Shown: one piece after another, positions 1 through 6,441 of the stretch
How the letters are laid out: every line of letters begins with the position of its first letter
Numbering within the stretch: the first letter of the stretch is position 1
Assembly: GCA_900321905.1 (NCBI GenBank)
Contig: ONXZ01000019.1
Coordinates: forward strand, 1 to 12,054
Direction of reading: 5' to 3'
Length of the DNA: 12,054 nt
Origin: an uncultured Eubacteriales bacterium
GTDB taxonomy: Bacteria; Bacillota; Clostridia; Oscillospirales; Acutalibacteraceae
Notes under the pieces: model-generated
The model's database searches: none
Told to the model about the DNA's origin: nothing
The model's input: the letters and a program-made list of their open reading frames with translations, nothing else
Made by a program: the position numbers and the translations under genes

Positions 1-116
1 CTACTTCGGCTTATTTCATATTCTCTCGCTATTTTCCATTCTGATTTTTTGCCTTCCAACACTTCTTTTACACATTGTATTTTGAATTCAGGCGTATATT
101 TCCTTTGCTTTCCCAT
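1..116 (-). CDS. IS transposase OrfA (HTH), N-terminal fragment cut by window edge
   Basis: Reading the minus strand from an ATG at 114-116 gives MGKQRKYTPEFKIQCVKEVL followed by 18 more residues, and the frame is still open at base 1. The pattern of a basic start, then YTPEFK, then a helix-turn-helix (EWKIAREYEISRS) is typical of the small OrfA DNA-binding protein of IS3-like elements. A strong AGGAGG ribosome site lies at 124-129 on the minus strand. The rest of OrfA and the catalytic OrfB would lie before base 1. It is not possible to tell from here whether the element is intact. The family assignment rests on about 38 residues, so 'HTH transposase, probably IS3/IS150-like' is the safe wording. 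Confidence 0.75.
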   Translation of the reverse strand, partial: MGKQRKYTPEFKIQCVKEVLEGKKSEWKIAREYEISRS

Positions 117-137
117 TTTATTTCCTCCTTTTTCTTT

Positions 138-166
138 ATTATACAACAAAAAAATGAAAGCGAACA
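138..166 (-). promoter_or_regulatory. Transposase promoter (-10 TATAAT, weak -35)
   Basis: A perfect TATAAT lies on the minus strand at 138-143, just upstream of the ribosome site at 124-129. Seventeen bases further upstream (161-166) the -35 position reads TGTTCG, a poor match. The -35 lies inside the terminal hairpin. Confidence 0.45.
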
Positions 167-185
167 CTTTTCGTGTCCACTTTCA
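155..185 (-). repeat. Hairpin at the IS terminus upstream of the transposase
   Basis: Two 13-base arms (155-167 and 173-185) flank a 5-base loop. On the plus strand two positions mismatch (C/A and A/C). On the minus-strand transcript the same positions become G-U wobble pairs, giving a continuous 13-bp stem. It lies outside the transposase -10 box, so it would form only in RNA reading in from flanking DNA. Hairpins of this kind at IS ends can limit transposase expression from outside promoters; that role is inferred. Confidence 0.6.
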
Positions 186-338
186 TTTTACACTTGCATA
201 AAACCGGCTTGCTTTTTTAATGAGCTATAAAATGAGTTATTATTTTTTGTTTTGTTTGGTAATTGTATGGTATCCGAGTGATACTTTCATGATTTTGGGA
301 AAACCCCGAAACCCGCATGAATACTGCGTTTGCATAGA

Positions 339-378
339 AAAATCCACGTTTTCGCGATTTGCTTAAAACGTGGATTTT
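339..378 (-). terminator. Terminator of the tRNA-Met/tRNA-Glu unit
   Basis: A 14-base perfect inverted repeat (AAAATCCACGTTTT at 340-353 and its complement at 365-378) lies directly after the tRNA-Glu CCA end on the minus strand. It runs into a short T tract there. The stem is symmetrical, so weak termination in the other direction is possible. Confidence 0.75.
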
Positions 379-379
379 A

Positions 380-454
380 TGGTGACCCGGACGGGATTTG
401 AACCCGTGTTACCGCCGTGAAAGGGCGGTGTCTTGACCACTTGACCACCGGGCC
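380..454 (-). tRNA. tRNA-Glu (TTC)
   Basis: On the minus strand the 5' acceptor arm GGCCCGG (454-448) pairs with CCGGGTC (390-384) with one G-U pair. The anticodon stem CCGCC/GGCGG encloses CTTTCAC, with anticodon TTC at 421-419. The T loop reads TTCGAATC. Discriminator A is at 383 and an encoded CCA is at 382-380. The gene lies two bases downstream of tRNA-Met in the same transcript. Confidence 0.96.
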
Positions 455-456
455 GT

Positions 457-533
457 TGGTGGCTTTAACTGGATTCGAACCAGTGACACTGCGGGTATGA
501 ACCGCATGCTCTAGCCAACTGAGCTATAAAGCC
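457..533 (-). tRNA. tRNA-Met (CAT), elongator type
   Basis: On the minus strand the acceptor GGCTTTA (533-527) pairs perfectly with TAAAGCC (467-461). The anticodon loop is TTCATAC with CAT at 499-497. Discriminator A is at 460 and CCA at 459-457. The TTCATAC loop and ordinary first acceptor pair resemble elongator Met rather than initiator Met or the lysidine-modified tRNA-Ile2, whose loop is usually CTCATAA. CAT anticodon identity is otherwise hard to settle from sequence alone. Confidence 0.93.
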
Positions 534-552
534 ATTTCAAATTGCAAGCAAG

Positions 553-581
553 ATTATATCTTATTATTAGCAAAATGTCAA
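553..581 (-). promoter_or_regulatory. Promoter of the tRNA-Met/Glu unit
   Basis: The minus strand reads TTGACA (581-576), 17 bases, then TATAAT (558-553), a perfect housekeeping sigma promoter. It lies about 20 bases upstream of the 5' end of tRNA-Met and faces away from the lexA promoter. Confidence 0.9.
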
Positions 582-619
582 CACTTTTTCAAATTTTTTA
601 ATTCATTAATAATATTCGT

Positions 620-631
620 GTACATTTGTTT
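620..631 (+). promoter_or_regulatory. Candidate LexA operator (degenerate Cheo-type box)
   Basis: GTACATTTGTTT matches the Gram-positive SOS box GAAC-N4-GTTC at six of eight fixed positions. It overlaps the first two bases of the lexA -35 hexamer, the expected place for autorepression. The two mismatches make this tentative; Clostridia LexA boxes vary between lineages. Confidence 0.4.
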
Positions 632-658
632 GACAAAGCACATTATAAATGATAATAT
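630..658 (+). promoter_or_regulatory. lexA operon promoter
   Basis: TTGACA (630-635), 17-base spacer, TAATAT (653-658). The transcript would start near 665 and give a leader of about 25 bases before the chosen lexA start codon. Confidence 0.8.
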
Positions 659-691
659 ATTGTAAATATTAATATAAACGGGGTGCAATTT

Positions 692-1288
692 GTGGAAAAG
701 ATGAGCAAAACGCGCAAAAAAGTTTTTGATTATATTCGCGATACTATCGACCAAAAAGGCGTTGCTCCGTCTGTAAGGGAGATTTGCCGTGCAGTTGACG
801 TTAAATCAACTTCTACCGTGCAGTATCACATCAAAGCGCTTGAGGAAGCAGGATACATTCAGCGCGGCGACGCTAACCAAAAACGCTCGCTTACAATTTC
901 CGGCAGAAATCAGCGCGCGCAGTACGTTCCGCTTGTCGGCACGGTTACCGCAGGCAAACCGATTCTTGCCGTTGAAAGTATCGAGGATTATATCCCTGTG
1001 CCGATTAACGCAGGCAGCAGAGATTTATTTGCGCTGCATGTTCAGGGCGATTCAATGATTAACGCCGCTATACAGGACGGCGACCTTGTTATTGTTGAAA
1101 AAACACCTGTTGCAGAGAATGGCGAGATTGTTGTTGCCCTCATTGATGATGAGGCAACTGTTAAACGTTTTTATAAAGAAAACGGACATTTTCGCCTTCA
1201 ACCCGAAAATGATAATTATGAGCCGATTATTGTTGATGAACTTGCGGTTCTCGGCAAAGTAATCGCGCTTATCAGAAATTATGAATAA
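692..1288 (+). CDS. lexA: LexA repressor, SOS regulator
   Basis: Transcriptional repressor of the DNA-damage response; RecA filaments trigger its self-cleavage. With the GTG at 692 the protein is 198 residues. It has an N-terminal winged helix-turn-helix (about 1-65, with APSVREI and TSTVQYHIKALEEAGYI), a hinge, and an S24 peptidase-like domain. The cleavage bond is Ala87-Gly88 (TVTAGKPI), with nucleophile Ser121 (GDSM) and base Lys158 (TVKRF). These match E. coli LexA Ala84-Gly85, Ser119 and Lys156. I chose GTG 692 because GGGGTG at 680-685 gives a ribosome site with a 6-base gap. GTG 683 has no such site, and ATG 701 has GGAAAAG directly against it. The lexA stop overlaps the next gene's ribosome site, so the two are co-transcribed. 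Confidence 0.95.
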   Translation: MEKMSKTRKKVFDYIRDTIDQKGVAPSVREICRAVDVKSTSTVQYHIKALEEAGYIQRGDANQKRSLTISGRNQRAQYVPLVGTVTAGKPILAVESIEDYIPVPINAGSRDLFALHVQGDSMINAAIQDGDLVIVEKTPVAENGEIVVALIDDEATVKRFYKENGHFRLQPENDNYEPIIVDELAVLGKVIALIRNYE

Positions 1289-1300
1289 GGAGAAATTGAA

Positions 1301-2119
1301 ATGAGTGAATGTACACACGATTGTTCAACTTGCGGCGAGGACTGCGCTTCAAGACAGCAAAGTTTTCTTCAACCGATGAACGAACATTCAAATATTAAAC
1401 GAGTTATCGGTGTAGTTTCAGGCAAAGGCGGCGTGGGCAAAAGCCTCGTAAGTTGTCTGCTTGCTGCAAAGTGCCAAAAGGCAGGGCTTAAAGTCGGTAT
1501 CCTTGACGCCGATGTAACAGGCCCGTCTGTGCCGAAATCTTTTGGTATCACAAGCCGCGCTATGCAGGACAACACAGGATTGCTTCCGACTGTCACAAAA
1601 ACAGGCGTTAAAATGATGAGCGTCAATCTTCTGCTTGAGGACGTTAACGCACCCGTCGTATGGCGCGGTCCTGTTATCAGCGGTATGATTCAGCAGTTCT
1701 GGACTGACGTTAACTGGGGCGACCTCGACATCCTGTTTGTTGATATGCCGCCCGGAACAGGCGACGTTGCGCTGACAGTGTTTCAGTCGCTGCCTGTTAA
1801 CGGTATTGTTATCGTTTCAACTCCGCAAGACCTTGTTAAAATGATTGTCAACAAAGCGTATAATATGGCGGAGATGATGAATGTCCCGGTGCTCGGACTG
1901 ATTGAAAATATGAGTTATTTTGTTTGCCCTGACTGCGGCAAAAAGCACAGCATTTTCGGCGAGTCACAGATTGACGAAACCGCAGCGGAACTCAATCTGC
2001 CTGTGCTTGCAAAACTTCCTATTGACCCCGCAAACGCAGCGCTTGTTGACGAGGGTAAAGTTGAGGAAATTGAAGCGCCGGAACTTGATGATTTTGTAAG
2101 CGCACTTAATGTTTTATAA
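1301..2119 (+). CDS. mrp: Mrp/NBP35-type P-loop ATPase, Fe-S cluster carrier
   Basis: Cytosolic Mrp-family ATPases (ApbC/NBP35 type) bind a 4Fe-4S cluster at a dimer interface and pass it to apoproteins. The 272-residue protein has a deviant Walker A, GKGGVGKS (41-48), DADVTGPSVP (69-78), a switch/Walker B region DMPPGTGD (148-155), and the family CxxC at Cys209/Cys212 that ligates the bridging cluster. An extra N-terminal cysteine group, C4-x3-C8-x2-C11-x3-C15, resembles the added cluster site of NBP35-like proteins but has different spacing. The ribosome site AAGGAG (1287-1292) overlaps the lexA stop codon. Alternative ParA/MinD roles are unlikely given the CxxC and PPGTGD motifs. Its actual client proteins are not shown by the sequence. 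Confidence 0.92.
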   Translation: MSECTHDCSTCGEDCASRQQSFLQPMNEHSNIKRVIGVVSGKGGVGKSLVSCLLAAKCQKAGLKVGILDADVTGPSVPKSFGITSRAMQDNTGLLPTVTKTGVKMMSVNLLLEDVNAPVVWRGPVISGMIQQFWTDVNWGDLDILFVDMPPGTGDVALTVFQSLPVNGIVIVSTPQDLVKMIVNKAYNMAEMMNVPVLGLIENMSYFVCPDCGKKHSIFGESQIDETAAELNLPVLAKLPIDPANAALVDEGKVEEIEAPELDDFVSALNVL

Positions 2120-2150
2120 AAAATCATAACGGTTTTAAGAGGTAAATATT

Positions 2151-2648
2151 ATGCCAAAAAGAAATGACTATATCTCGTGGGACGAATACTTTATGGGCGT
2201 GTCGCTGCTCTCGTCTATGCGCAGCAAAGACCCTAACACGCAGGTCGGTGCCTGCATAGTCAGCGACGACAACAAAATTATGTCCGTTGGCTACAACGGT
2301 TTTCCGCGAGGTTGCAGCGACGACGATTTTCCGTGGGAGAGGAACGCCGCTGAGCCAAACGATACAAAGTATCCGTTTGTCTGCCACGCAGAACTCAATG
2401 CAATACTCAATTCCGGCGGTCAGGATTTGCGCGGCTCGCGCATTTTTGTTGCGCTGTTTCCGTGCAACGAATGTGCAAAAGCGATTATTCAAAGCGGAAT
2501 TAAAGAGGTTGTTTACATATCTGACAAATATGCCAACACTCCGGGCACAATCGCAAGCAAAAAAATGTTAAATGCTGCAGGGGTAACGCTCACGCAGTTC
2601 AAGAGCGATAAAAAAATCAAATTCTCATTTGACGAAAAGGAAATATAA
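2151..2648 (+). CDS. comEB: dCMP deaminase (ComEB-like)
   Basis: Zinc enzyme that deaminates dCMP to dUMP, the precursor for thymidylate. The 165-residue protein carries the cytidine/deoxycytidylate deaminase signature: His79-Ala-Glu81 (zinc ligand and proton shuttle) and P104-C105-N-E-C108 (two zinc ligands). It also has the N-terminal SKDPNTQVGA segment and the YNGFPRG segment usual in dCMP deaminases. Cys55, Cys78 and His79 fit the second structural zinc site seen in some members. The ribosome site AAGAGGT is at 2137-2143. Placement in a lexA-led operon suggests, but does not prove, a link between dNTP supply and DNA repair. The symbol follows the Bacillus homologue; no competence role is implied. 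Confidence 0.93.
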   Translation: MPKRNDYISWDEYFMGVSLLSSMRSKDPNTQVGACIVSDDNKIMSVGYNGFPRGCSDDDFPWERNAAEPNDTKYPFVCHAELNAILNSGGQDLRGSRIFVALFPCNECAKAIIQSGIKEVVYISDKYANTPGTIASKKMLNAAGVTLTQFKSDKKIKFSFDEKEI

Positions 2649-2665
2649 TTATACAGATTGTATAA
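2649..2665. repeat. 17-base palindrome directly after the dCMP deaminase stop
   Basis: TTATACA-GAT-TGTATAA is a perfect 7-base inverted repeat with a 3-base centre, starting on the base after the stop codon. Its size and AT-rich form suit an operator for a dimeric repressor. It lacks the GC stem and following T tract of a terminator. No regulator can be assigned. Confidence 0.45.
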
Positions 2666-2701
2666 AAATCAGCAAAACCCCAGCAAAAATATTACACCAA
2701 T

Positions 2702-2730
2702 GTTCAATTGGGGACAGTCCCCAATTGAAC
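2702..2730. repeat. 29-base perfect palindrome (GGGGACAGTCCCC core), REP/MITE-like
   Basis: Arms of 14 bases (GTTCAATTGGGGAC and its exact complement) surround a single central A at 2716. The GGGGACAGTCCCC core resembles dispersed REP-type palindromes linked to IS200-like REP transposases in many bacteria; that likeness is from memory. No T tract follows on either strand, so it is not a classical terminator. Its right end abuts the ribosome site of the HAD gene, so the RNA hairpin would sit immediately upstream of translation initiation. Confidence 0.75.
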
Positions 2731-2743
2731 AAGGGGGATGAAA

Positions 2744-3337
2744 ATGGAGATAGATATTTACGATTTTGACAAAACCATAGTGCCGTTTGACAGCGGTTCG
2801 CTGTTTGTCGGCTACTGCCTGCTGCATTATCCGTGGTGCATTATCTGGATGCCTGTGGTGATTGCGGGCTTGCTTCTTATGCTGGTTCGCGCGATAACGT
2901 TCACGCAGTTCAAGCAAATCTGCTTTATGTTCCTGCCGATGATACCTAAAAAAAGAGCGGTAAAAGGCTTTTGGGACAGGCACGAAAAACAGGCTCACCC
3001 CTGGTTTAAGGAAAGCGGCAGGTACAGCGTTATAATCAGCGCAAGCCCTGATTTTTTGCTTGAGGATATCAGCCAAAGGCTTGGTTTTGACAAATTAATC
3101 TGCACTCGGCACAATCCTAAAACAGGCGCCATTATCGGCGAAAACTGCCGTGGAGCGGAAAAAGTGAAACGACTTTATGAGGAGTTTGACAAAGACGAGA
3201 TTGAAGTTGTTGACGTCTACTCCGACTCACTCAGACACGACAAACACATTTTCGCACTCGCCGGCGGAAAATGTTACCACATAATTGACGGTAAAAAGAC
3301 AGAATTTCAATTTAAGGATAAATTCAGGGAAGGCTAA
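2744..3337 (+). CDS. HAD-superfamily IB phosphatase with hydrophobic insert
   Basis: Probable phosphomonoesterase of the phosphoserine-phosphatase-like HAD branch (HAD-IB). The 197-residue protein has motif I D7-F-D9-K-T11 (nucleophile and acid/base Asp), motif II Ser99/Ser101 in IISASPD, a conserved Lys140, and motif III YSDSLRHD with Asp161 and Asp166. Between motifs I and II, residues about 20-51 are strongly hydrophobic, suggesting a cap helical pair or membrane contact. I prefer ATG 2744 because AAGGGGG at 2731-2737 lies six bases before it; the in-frame ATG at 2738 touches that site. The stop overlaps the next gene's ATG (TAATG), implying coupled translation. The substrate is not predictable; small phosphoesters or lipid-linked phosphates are possible. 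Confidence 0.85.
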   Translation: MEIDIYDFDKTIVPFDSGSLFVGYCLLHYPWCIIWMPVVIAGLLLMLVRAITFTQFKQICFMFLPMIPKKRAVKGFWDRHEKQAHPWFKESGRYSVIISASPDFLLEDISQRLGFDKLICTRHNPKTGAIIGENCRGAEKVKRLYEEFDKDEIEVVDVYSDSLRHDKHIFALAGGKCYHIIDGKKTEFQFKDKFREG

Positions 3338-4614
3338 TGAAGTATTTTTTCAGAATTTTATTAACGCTTGTGCTTGCGGTGGGCGTAGTTTTCGGCATTT
3401 ACTACTACACAAACGGCAATCCGTTTGCGCAGCAGAGCGATGTTCGGCTCACTACTGTTTCGCAGCAGCCTGCAACGGAGAAAAACGCCAACAAGGAACT
3501 GCTTGCCTCCGTCGGAAACTATAAACTCTACAAAGGCACGACGGGTGTAATACTCACCCATGGGAAAGATGAGTACGAATTTGATAACTGGAGCGGACTC
3601 ATTGACGCCCAAACGCCGAAAATGTACGTTACCGACTTTGACGGCGACGGCAACGAGGATTTGCTTATCAGAGCGGTCAGCGCCGAGGACAAGTCAAGCG
3701 GCGAGTTTACATACGATATCTATGTGTTAAAGCCTGTAATCAAGGATTCGCGCATTGTAAAATACGACGTGTTCTGTGCCGACCAGACCACTTGGGAGGA
3801 TATACTCAACAACCAGATTCGCGAGGAAGTCGCACAACTCAAGTCGTGCAAAAAGATAATTCAGGTGTCTATGGATATCAAGAGCAGGGCTATTGCATAC
3901 GATAACAAGACTGGTCTTGCAAAGTCGGGTTACAACGGCTATGCGCGCGCCCTGCAAAACGGCAGCGAGTATATGACCTTCCAAAACTGGACAAAGGGCA
4001 AGGGCGTTTATTCCGTTAACAAAAACAAGGAAATCTGCATTAAAGTTGAGGTCAACATCAACTATAAGAATTCTCAGACGGTGCAGACAATCGGCTACAT
4101 CAACTTTAAACTTGCGCTCAACAGCAAGCAGGAATTTGTTGTTAAGGAAAAGTCGATGAACTTTAAACCTGTTAAGAAATACGCAGTTGCCGACCCCACA
4201 AAAATCAGTGCTGAAAAATGGAATTATACAGAGCATAATTCCTTCAAAAATACTGACGATAACGCAAAAGTGATTGACTGGGTTAAATATAAGCCCGAGT
4301 TCAAAACCGATGTGCTTGAGCAGACAATCTCCCTCGCTGAGGAGGAAACCGATATCAAGGACATTCAGGATATCACTGTCACCGAGTCGTATATTCAACT
4401 CACTGCAAAGTCGGGATTTTCGTTTGATAACGGCGTTTTCAACGAAGGCGAATACTCCGTGATTATCAACGACGGCGCTGCTGACAGTTACGATATTGCT
4501 TACACTGCGTCTGTTATGGAAGTCAATGGGGCGCAGGTTCTAAAAATCACTTTTGACAGAGCGTATTCACGCAGTGAAATTCGCTCGATTGAGATTAATT
4601 ACGGTTCGAAATAA
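3337..4614 (+). CDS. Exported/anchored protein with calcium-binding-like motif, unknown function
   Basis: I do not recognise the family of this 425-residue protein. Residues about 5-24 form a single hydrophobic helix after MKYFFR, with no lipobox cysteine, so it is probably a membrane-anchored or secreted protein facing outside. Residues 100-108 read DFDGDGNED, a DxDxDGxxD calcium-loop motif of the EF-hand/FG-GAP type, followed by LLIRA as in FG-GAP-like repeats. The remainder is lysine- and acid-rich with many aromatic beta-type segments and no catalytic signature I can see. It starts by overlapping the HAD stop codon and has an AGGGAAGG ribosome site at 3326-3333, so it belongs to the operon. 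A cell-envelope or extracellular binding role is a guess. Confidence 0.85.
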   Translation: MKYFFRILLTLVLAVGVVFGIYYYTNGNPFAQQSDVRLTTVSQQPATEKNANKELLASVGNYKLYKGTTGVILTHGKDEYEFDNWSGLIDAQTPKMYVTDFDGDGNEDLLIRAVSAEDKSSGEFTYDIYVLKPVIKDSRIVKYDVFCADQTTWEDILNNQIREEVAQLKSCKKIIQVSMDIKSRAIAYDNKTGLAKSGYNGYARALQNGSEYMTFQNWTKGKGVYSVNKNKEICIKVEVNINYKNSQTVQTIGYINFKLALNSKQEFVVKEKSMNFKPVKKYAVADPTKISAEKWNYTEHNSFKNTDDNAKVIDWVKYKPEFKTDVLEQTISLAEEETDIKDIQDITVTESYIQLTAKSGFSFDNGVFNEGEYSVIINDGAADSYDIAYTASVMEVNGAQVLKITFDRAYSRSEIRSIEINYGSK

Positions 4615-4633
4615 TACACAACAGAGGTTAACT

Positions 4634-5491
4634 ATGGATGCAGTGAATAATATTTTAATTACGGCAGATTCAACCTGTGATTTGCCGAGCGATATTGTGA
4701 AAAGTCGCGATATCGAGATTGTTCCGCTGTCGATTCTTCTTGGCGAGGACGAACATCTTGACGGCGTTGACGTCACACCTGACGATATATACAACTTTGT
4801 CAGCGAACAGAAGATTTTACCAAAAACAGCGGCAGTACCGCCAAATCGTTACTATGAGGTTTTTGAGCGCGCAGTGAACGAGGGCAAAAAGGTTGTGCAT
4901 ATCAGCCTGTCGTCGGCAATCTCATCAACATATCAAAACGCGTGTATCGCCGCAGAGGAGTTTGACGACGTTTATGTTGTTGACTCAAAGTCGCTCTGCA
5001 CCGCTATGGGTCTGCTCGTTCTTAAAGCGTGCGACTTCCGCGACAAGGGTATGGACGCAAAAAAGATTGCAGACAAAGTTACAAAACTTGTGCCAAAAAC
5101 AAGCGCAACTTTTGTTTTGCGTTCGCTTGAATACCTGCACAAGGGCGGCAGATGTTCAGGCGTTGCCCGCTTTGGTTCAAACGTGCTTGGTATTAAGCCG
5201 AGCATTGAAGTTAACGCTGACGGCGCTATGGACGTCGCTAAAAAATACCGCGGCAAAATGGAAGCGGTTTATAAGCAATATGTCAACGACCGACTTGACG
5301 AAAACAGAATTGACACCTCGCGCATTGTTATTGCAAACAGCGGCGACATTGAGCCGCAGACTCTGGCTTTCATAAAGGGTCTTGTTGAGGGCGGCGACAG
5401 ATTCGGCGAGATTATTTTTGCCGACGCTGGCTGCACAATTTCATCACACTGCGGACCGGGCACACTTGCGATTTTTTACATAAGAAGATAA
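4634..5491 (+). CDS. DegV-family fatty-acid-binding protein
   Basis: DegV proteins bind a fatty acid in a two-domain fold; FakB members of this family present the fatty acid to the kinase FakA for phosphorylation and phospholipid synthesis. The 285-residue protein has the N-terminal ITADSTCDLP (9-18), the ligand-carboxylate-binding region HISLSSAISSTYQNA (89-103), and later LRSLEYLHKGGRCSG followed by a domain ending HCGPGTLAIFYIRR, all typical. I chose ATG 4634 because AGAGGT at 4623-4628 lies five bases upstream and it begins just after the preceding stop. A longer in-frame start at 4553 would lie inside the upstream gene. No fakA (DAK-domain kinase) is in the window. Which paralogue it is, and which acyl chain it carries, cannot be told. 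Confidence 0.93.
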   Translation: MDAVNNILITADSTCDLPSDIVKSRDIEIVPLSILLGEDEHLDGVDVTPDDIYNFVSEQKILPKTAAVPPNRYYEVFERAVNEGKKVVHISLSSAISSTYQNACIAAEEFDDVYVVDSKSLCTAMGLLVLKACDFRDKGMDAKKIADKVTKLVPKTSATFVLRSLEYLHKGGRCSGVARFGSNVLGIKPSIEVNADGAMDVAKKYRGKMEAVYKQYVNDRLDENRIDTSRIVIANSGDIEPQTLAFIKGLVEGGDRFGEIIFADAGCTISSHCGPGTLAIFYIRR

Positions 5492-5494
5492 TCA

Positions 5495-6439
5495 ATGTCT
5501 ACAAAAAAAGAAGTTTTAAACCTACTCATTGCAAAGTCAAACGAGTATATAAGCGGCGAGGCGATTGCCGATAAACTCGGAGTCAGCCGTGCGGCTGTGT
5601 GGAAGGCTATCAAGGCGCTGCGCAGCGATGGATATGTGATAGACGCTGTGACAAACAGGGGGTATATCCTCGGTAGCGACAACGATATTATCACGAGCGA
5701 CCTCATCACATCTCACCTCAAAAATGATATTGAGGTGCTGTGCTATCCGACAATCGACTCAACTAATAACGAGGCAAAGCGGCTGCTTGGCAGCGGCAAA
5801 ACAAATATATTTCTTGTAACTGCTGACGAGCAGACGAGCGGCAGGGGCAGACAGGGCAAGAGTTTTTATTCGCCTGCACTGACAGGTGTGTACCTTACGC
5901 TTGTTTTGCACCCGATGCGTTCGCTCGGCAGCACCGTCGGTATTACGACAGCCGCGGCAGTTGCCGTGTGCAGGGCGGTTGAAAAACTTACAGATAAAAC
6001 GCCGCAAATCAAGTGGGTGAACGACGTTTACCTCGGCGGCAAAAAAATCTGCGGTATATTGACAGAAGCCGTCACCGATTTTGAAACACAGACTGTCACG
6101 TCGGTAATAATCGGCGTGGGTATGAACATTAAAACGGTCAACTTCCCCGATGATGTAGAAAATGCCGCAAGTCTTGACTGCGATATTAAGCGCGCAGAAC
6201 TTATTGCGGCGATAGCGGACGAACTTTGCAAAGTATCGGAGTCGCCCGCGAGCGATTATATGGATTACTACCGCACGCACTCAATGATTATCGGCGAGCG
6301 GATTAACTTTATCCAAAACGGGGTTGTCACCCCTGCAACGGCAGAATATATTGACAAAAACGGCGGACTTGCAGTTCGCCTTGAAAACGGAGAACTCACC
6401 ACCCTCAAAAGTGGCGAGATAAGTATCAGGAGGATTTAA
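5495..6439 (+). CDS. birA: Bifunctional biotin-protein ligase/biotin operon repressor BirA
   Basis: Activates biotin with ATP and attaches it to a carboxylase carrier lysine; the HTH form also represses biotin genes. The 314-residue protein has a winged helix-turn-helix at about 5-60 (SGEAIADKLGVSRAAVWKAI, then GY..RGYIL) and a central ligase domain with SGRGRQGK (115-122). It also has KWVNDVYLGGKKICGIL (173-189), where Lys183 matches the catalytic lysine of E. coli BirA, and a C-terminal SH3-like domain (about 265-314). It starts three bases after the degV stop with only a weak AAGAAG ribosome site, so coupling to degV translation is likely. No biotin biosynthesis or transport gene is nearby, so its repressor targets lie elsewhere. 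Confidence 0.95.
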   Translation: MSTKKEVLNLLIAKSNEYISGEAIADKLGVSRAAVWKAIKALRSDGYVIDAVTNRGYILGSDNDIITSDLITSHLKNDIEVLCYPTIDSTNNEAKRLLGSGKTNIFLVTADEQTSGRGRQGKSFYSPALTGVYLTLVLHPMRSLGSTVGITTAAAVAVCRAVEKLTDKTPQIKWVNDVYLGGKKICGILTEAVTDFETQTVTSVIIGVGMNIKTVNFPDDVENAASLDCDIKRAELIAAIADELCKVSESPASDYMDYYRTHSMIIGERINFIQNGVVTPATAEYIDKNGGLAVRLENGELTTLKSGEISIRRI

Positions 6440-6441
6440 TT

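Larger units (their letters stand above)
1..190 (-). mobile_element. Left end of an IS3-like insertion sequence (partial)
   Basis: The segment contains, in minus-strand order, a terminal inverted-repeat-like end near 190-155, a promoter, a ribosome site and the start of a transposase gene that leaves the window. The outer boundary is set by the end of the hairpin and the adjoining TGTAAAA (read on the minus strand), and is accurate only to about 10 bases. Target-site duplications cannot be judged because the other end is outside the window. Confidence 0.6.

Noticed and set aside
191..338. Intergenic stretch between the IS end and the tRNA terminator
   Set aside because: Checked on both strands for promoters, RNA genes, repeats and short frames; AT-rich with a small C-rich patch near 304-316, and nothing convincing.
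3727..4398. 223-codon minus-strand frame inside the unknown exported protein gene
   Set aside because: No ribosome site, odd hydrophobic composition expected from antisense reading, and fully inside a well-supported plus-strand gene.
4553..4633. Longer DegV protein starting at 4553
   Set aside because: It would begin inside the preceding gene; the ATG at 4634 has a good ribosome site and gives the normal DegV N-terminus.
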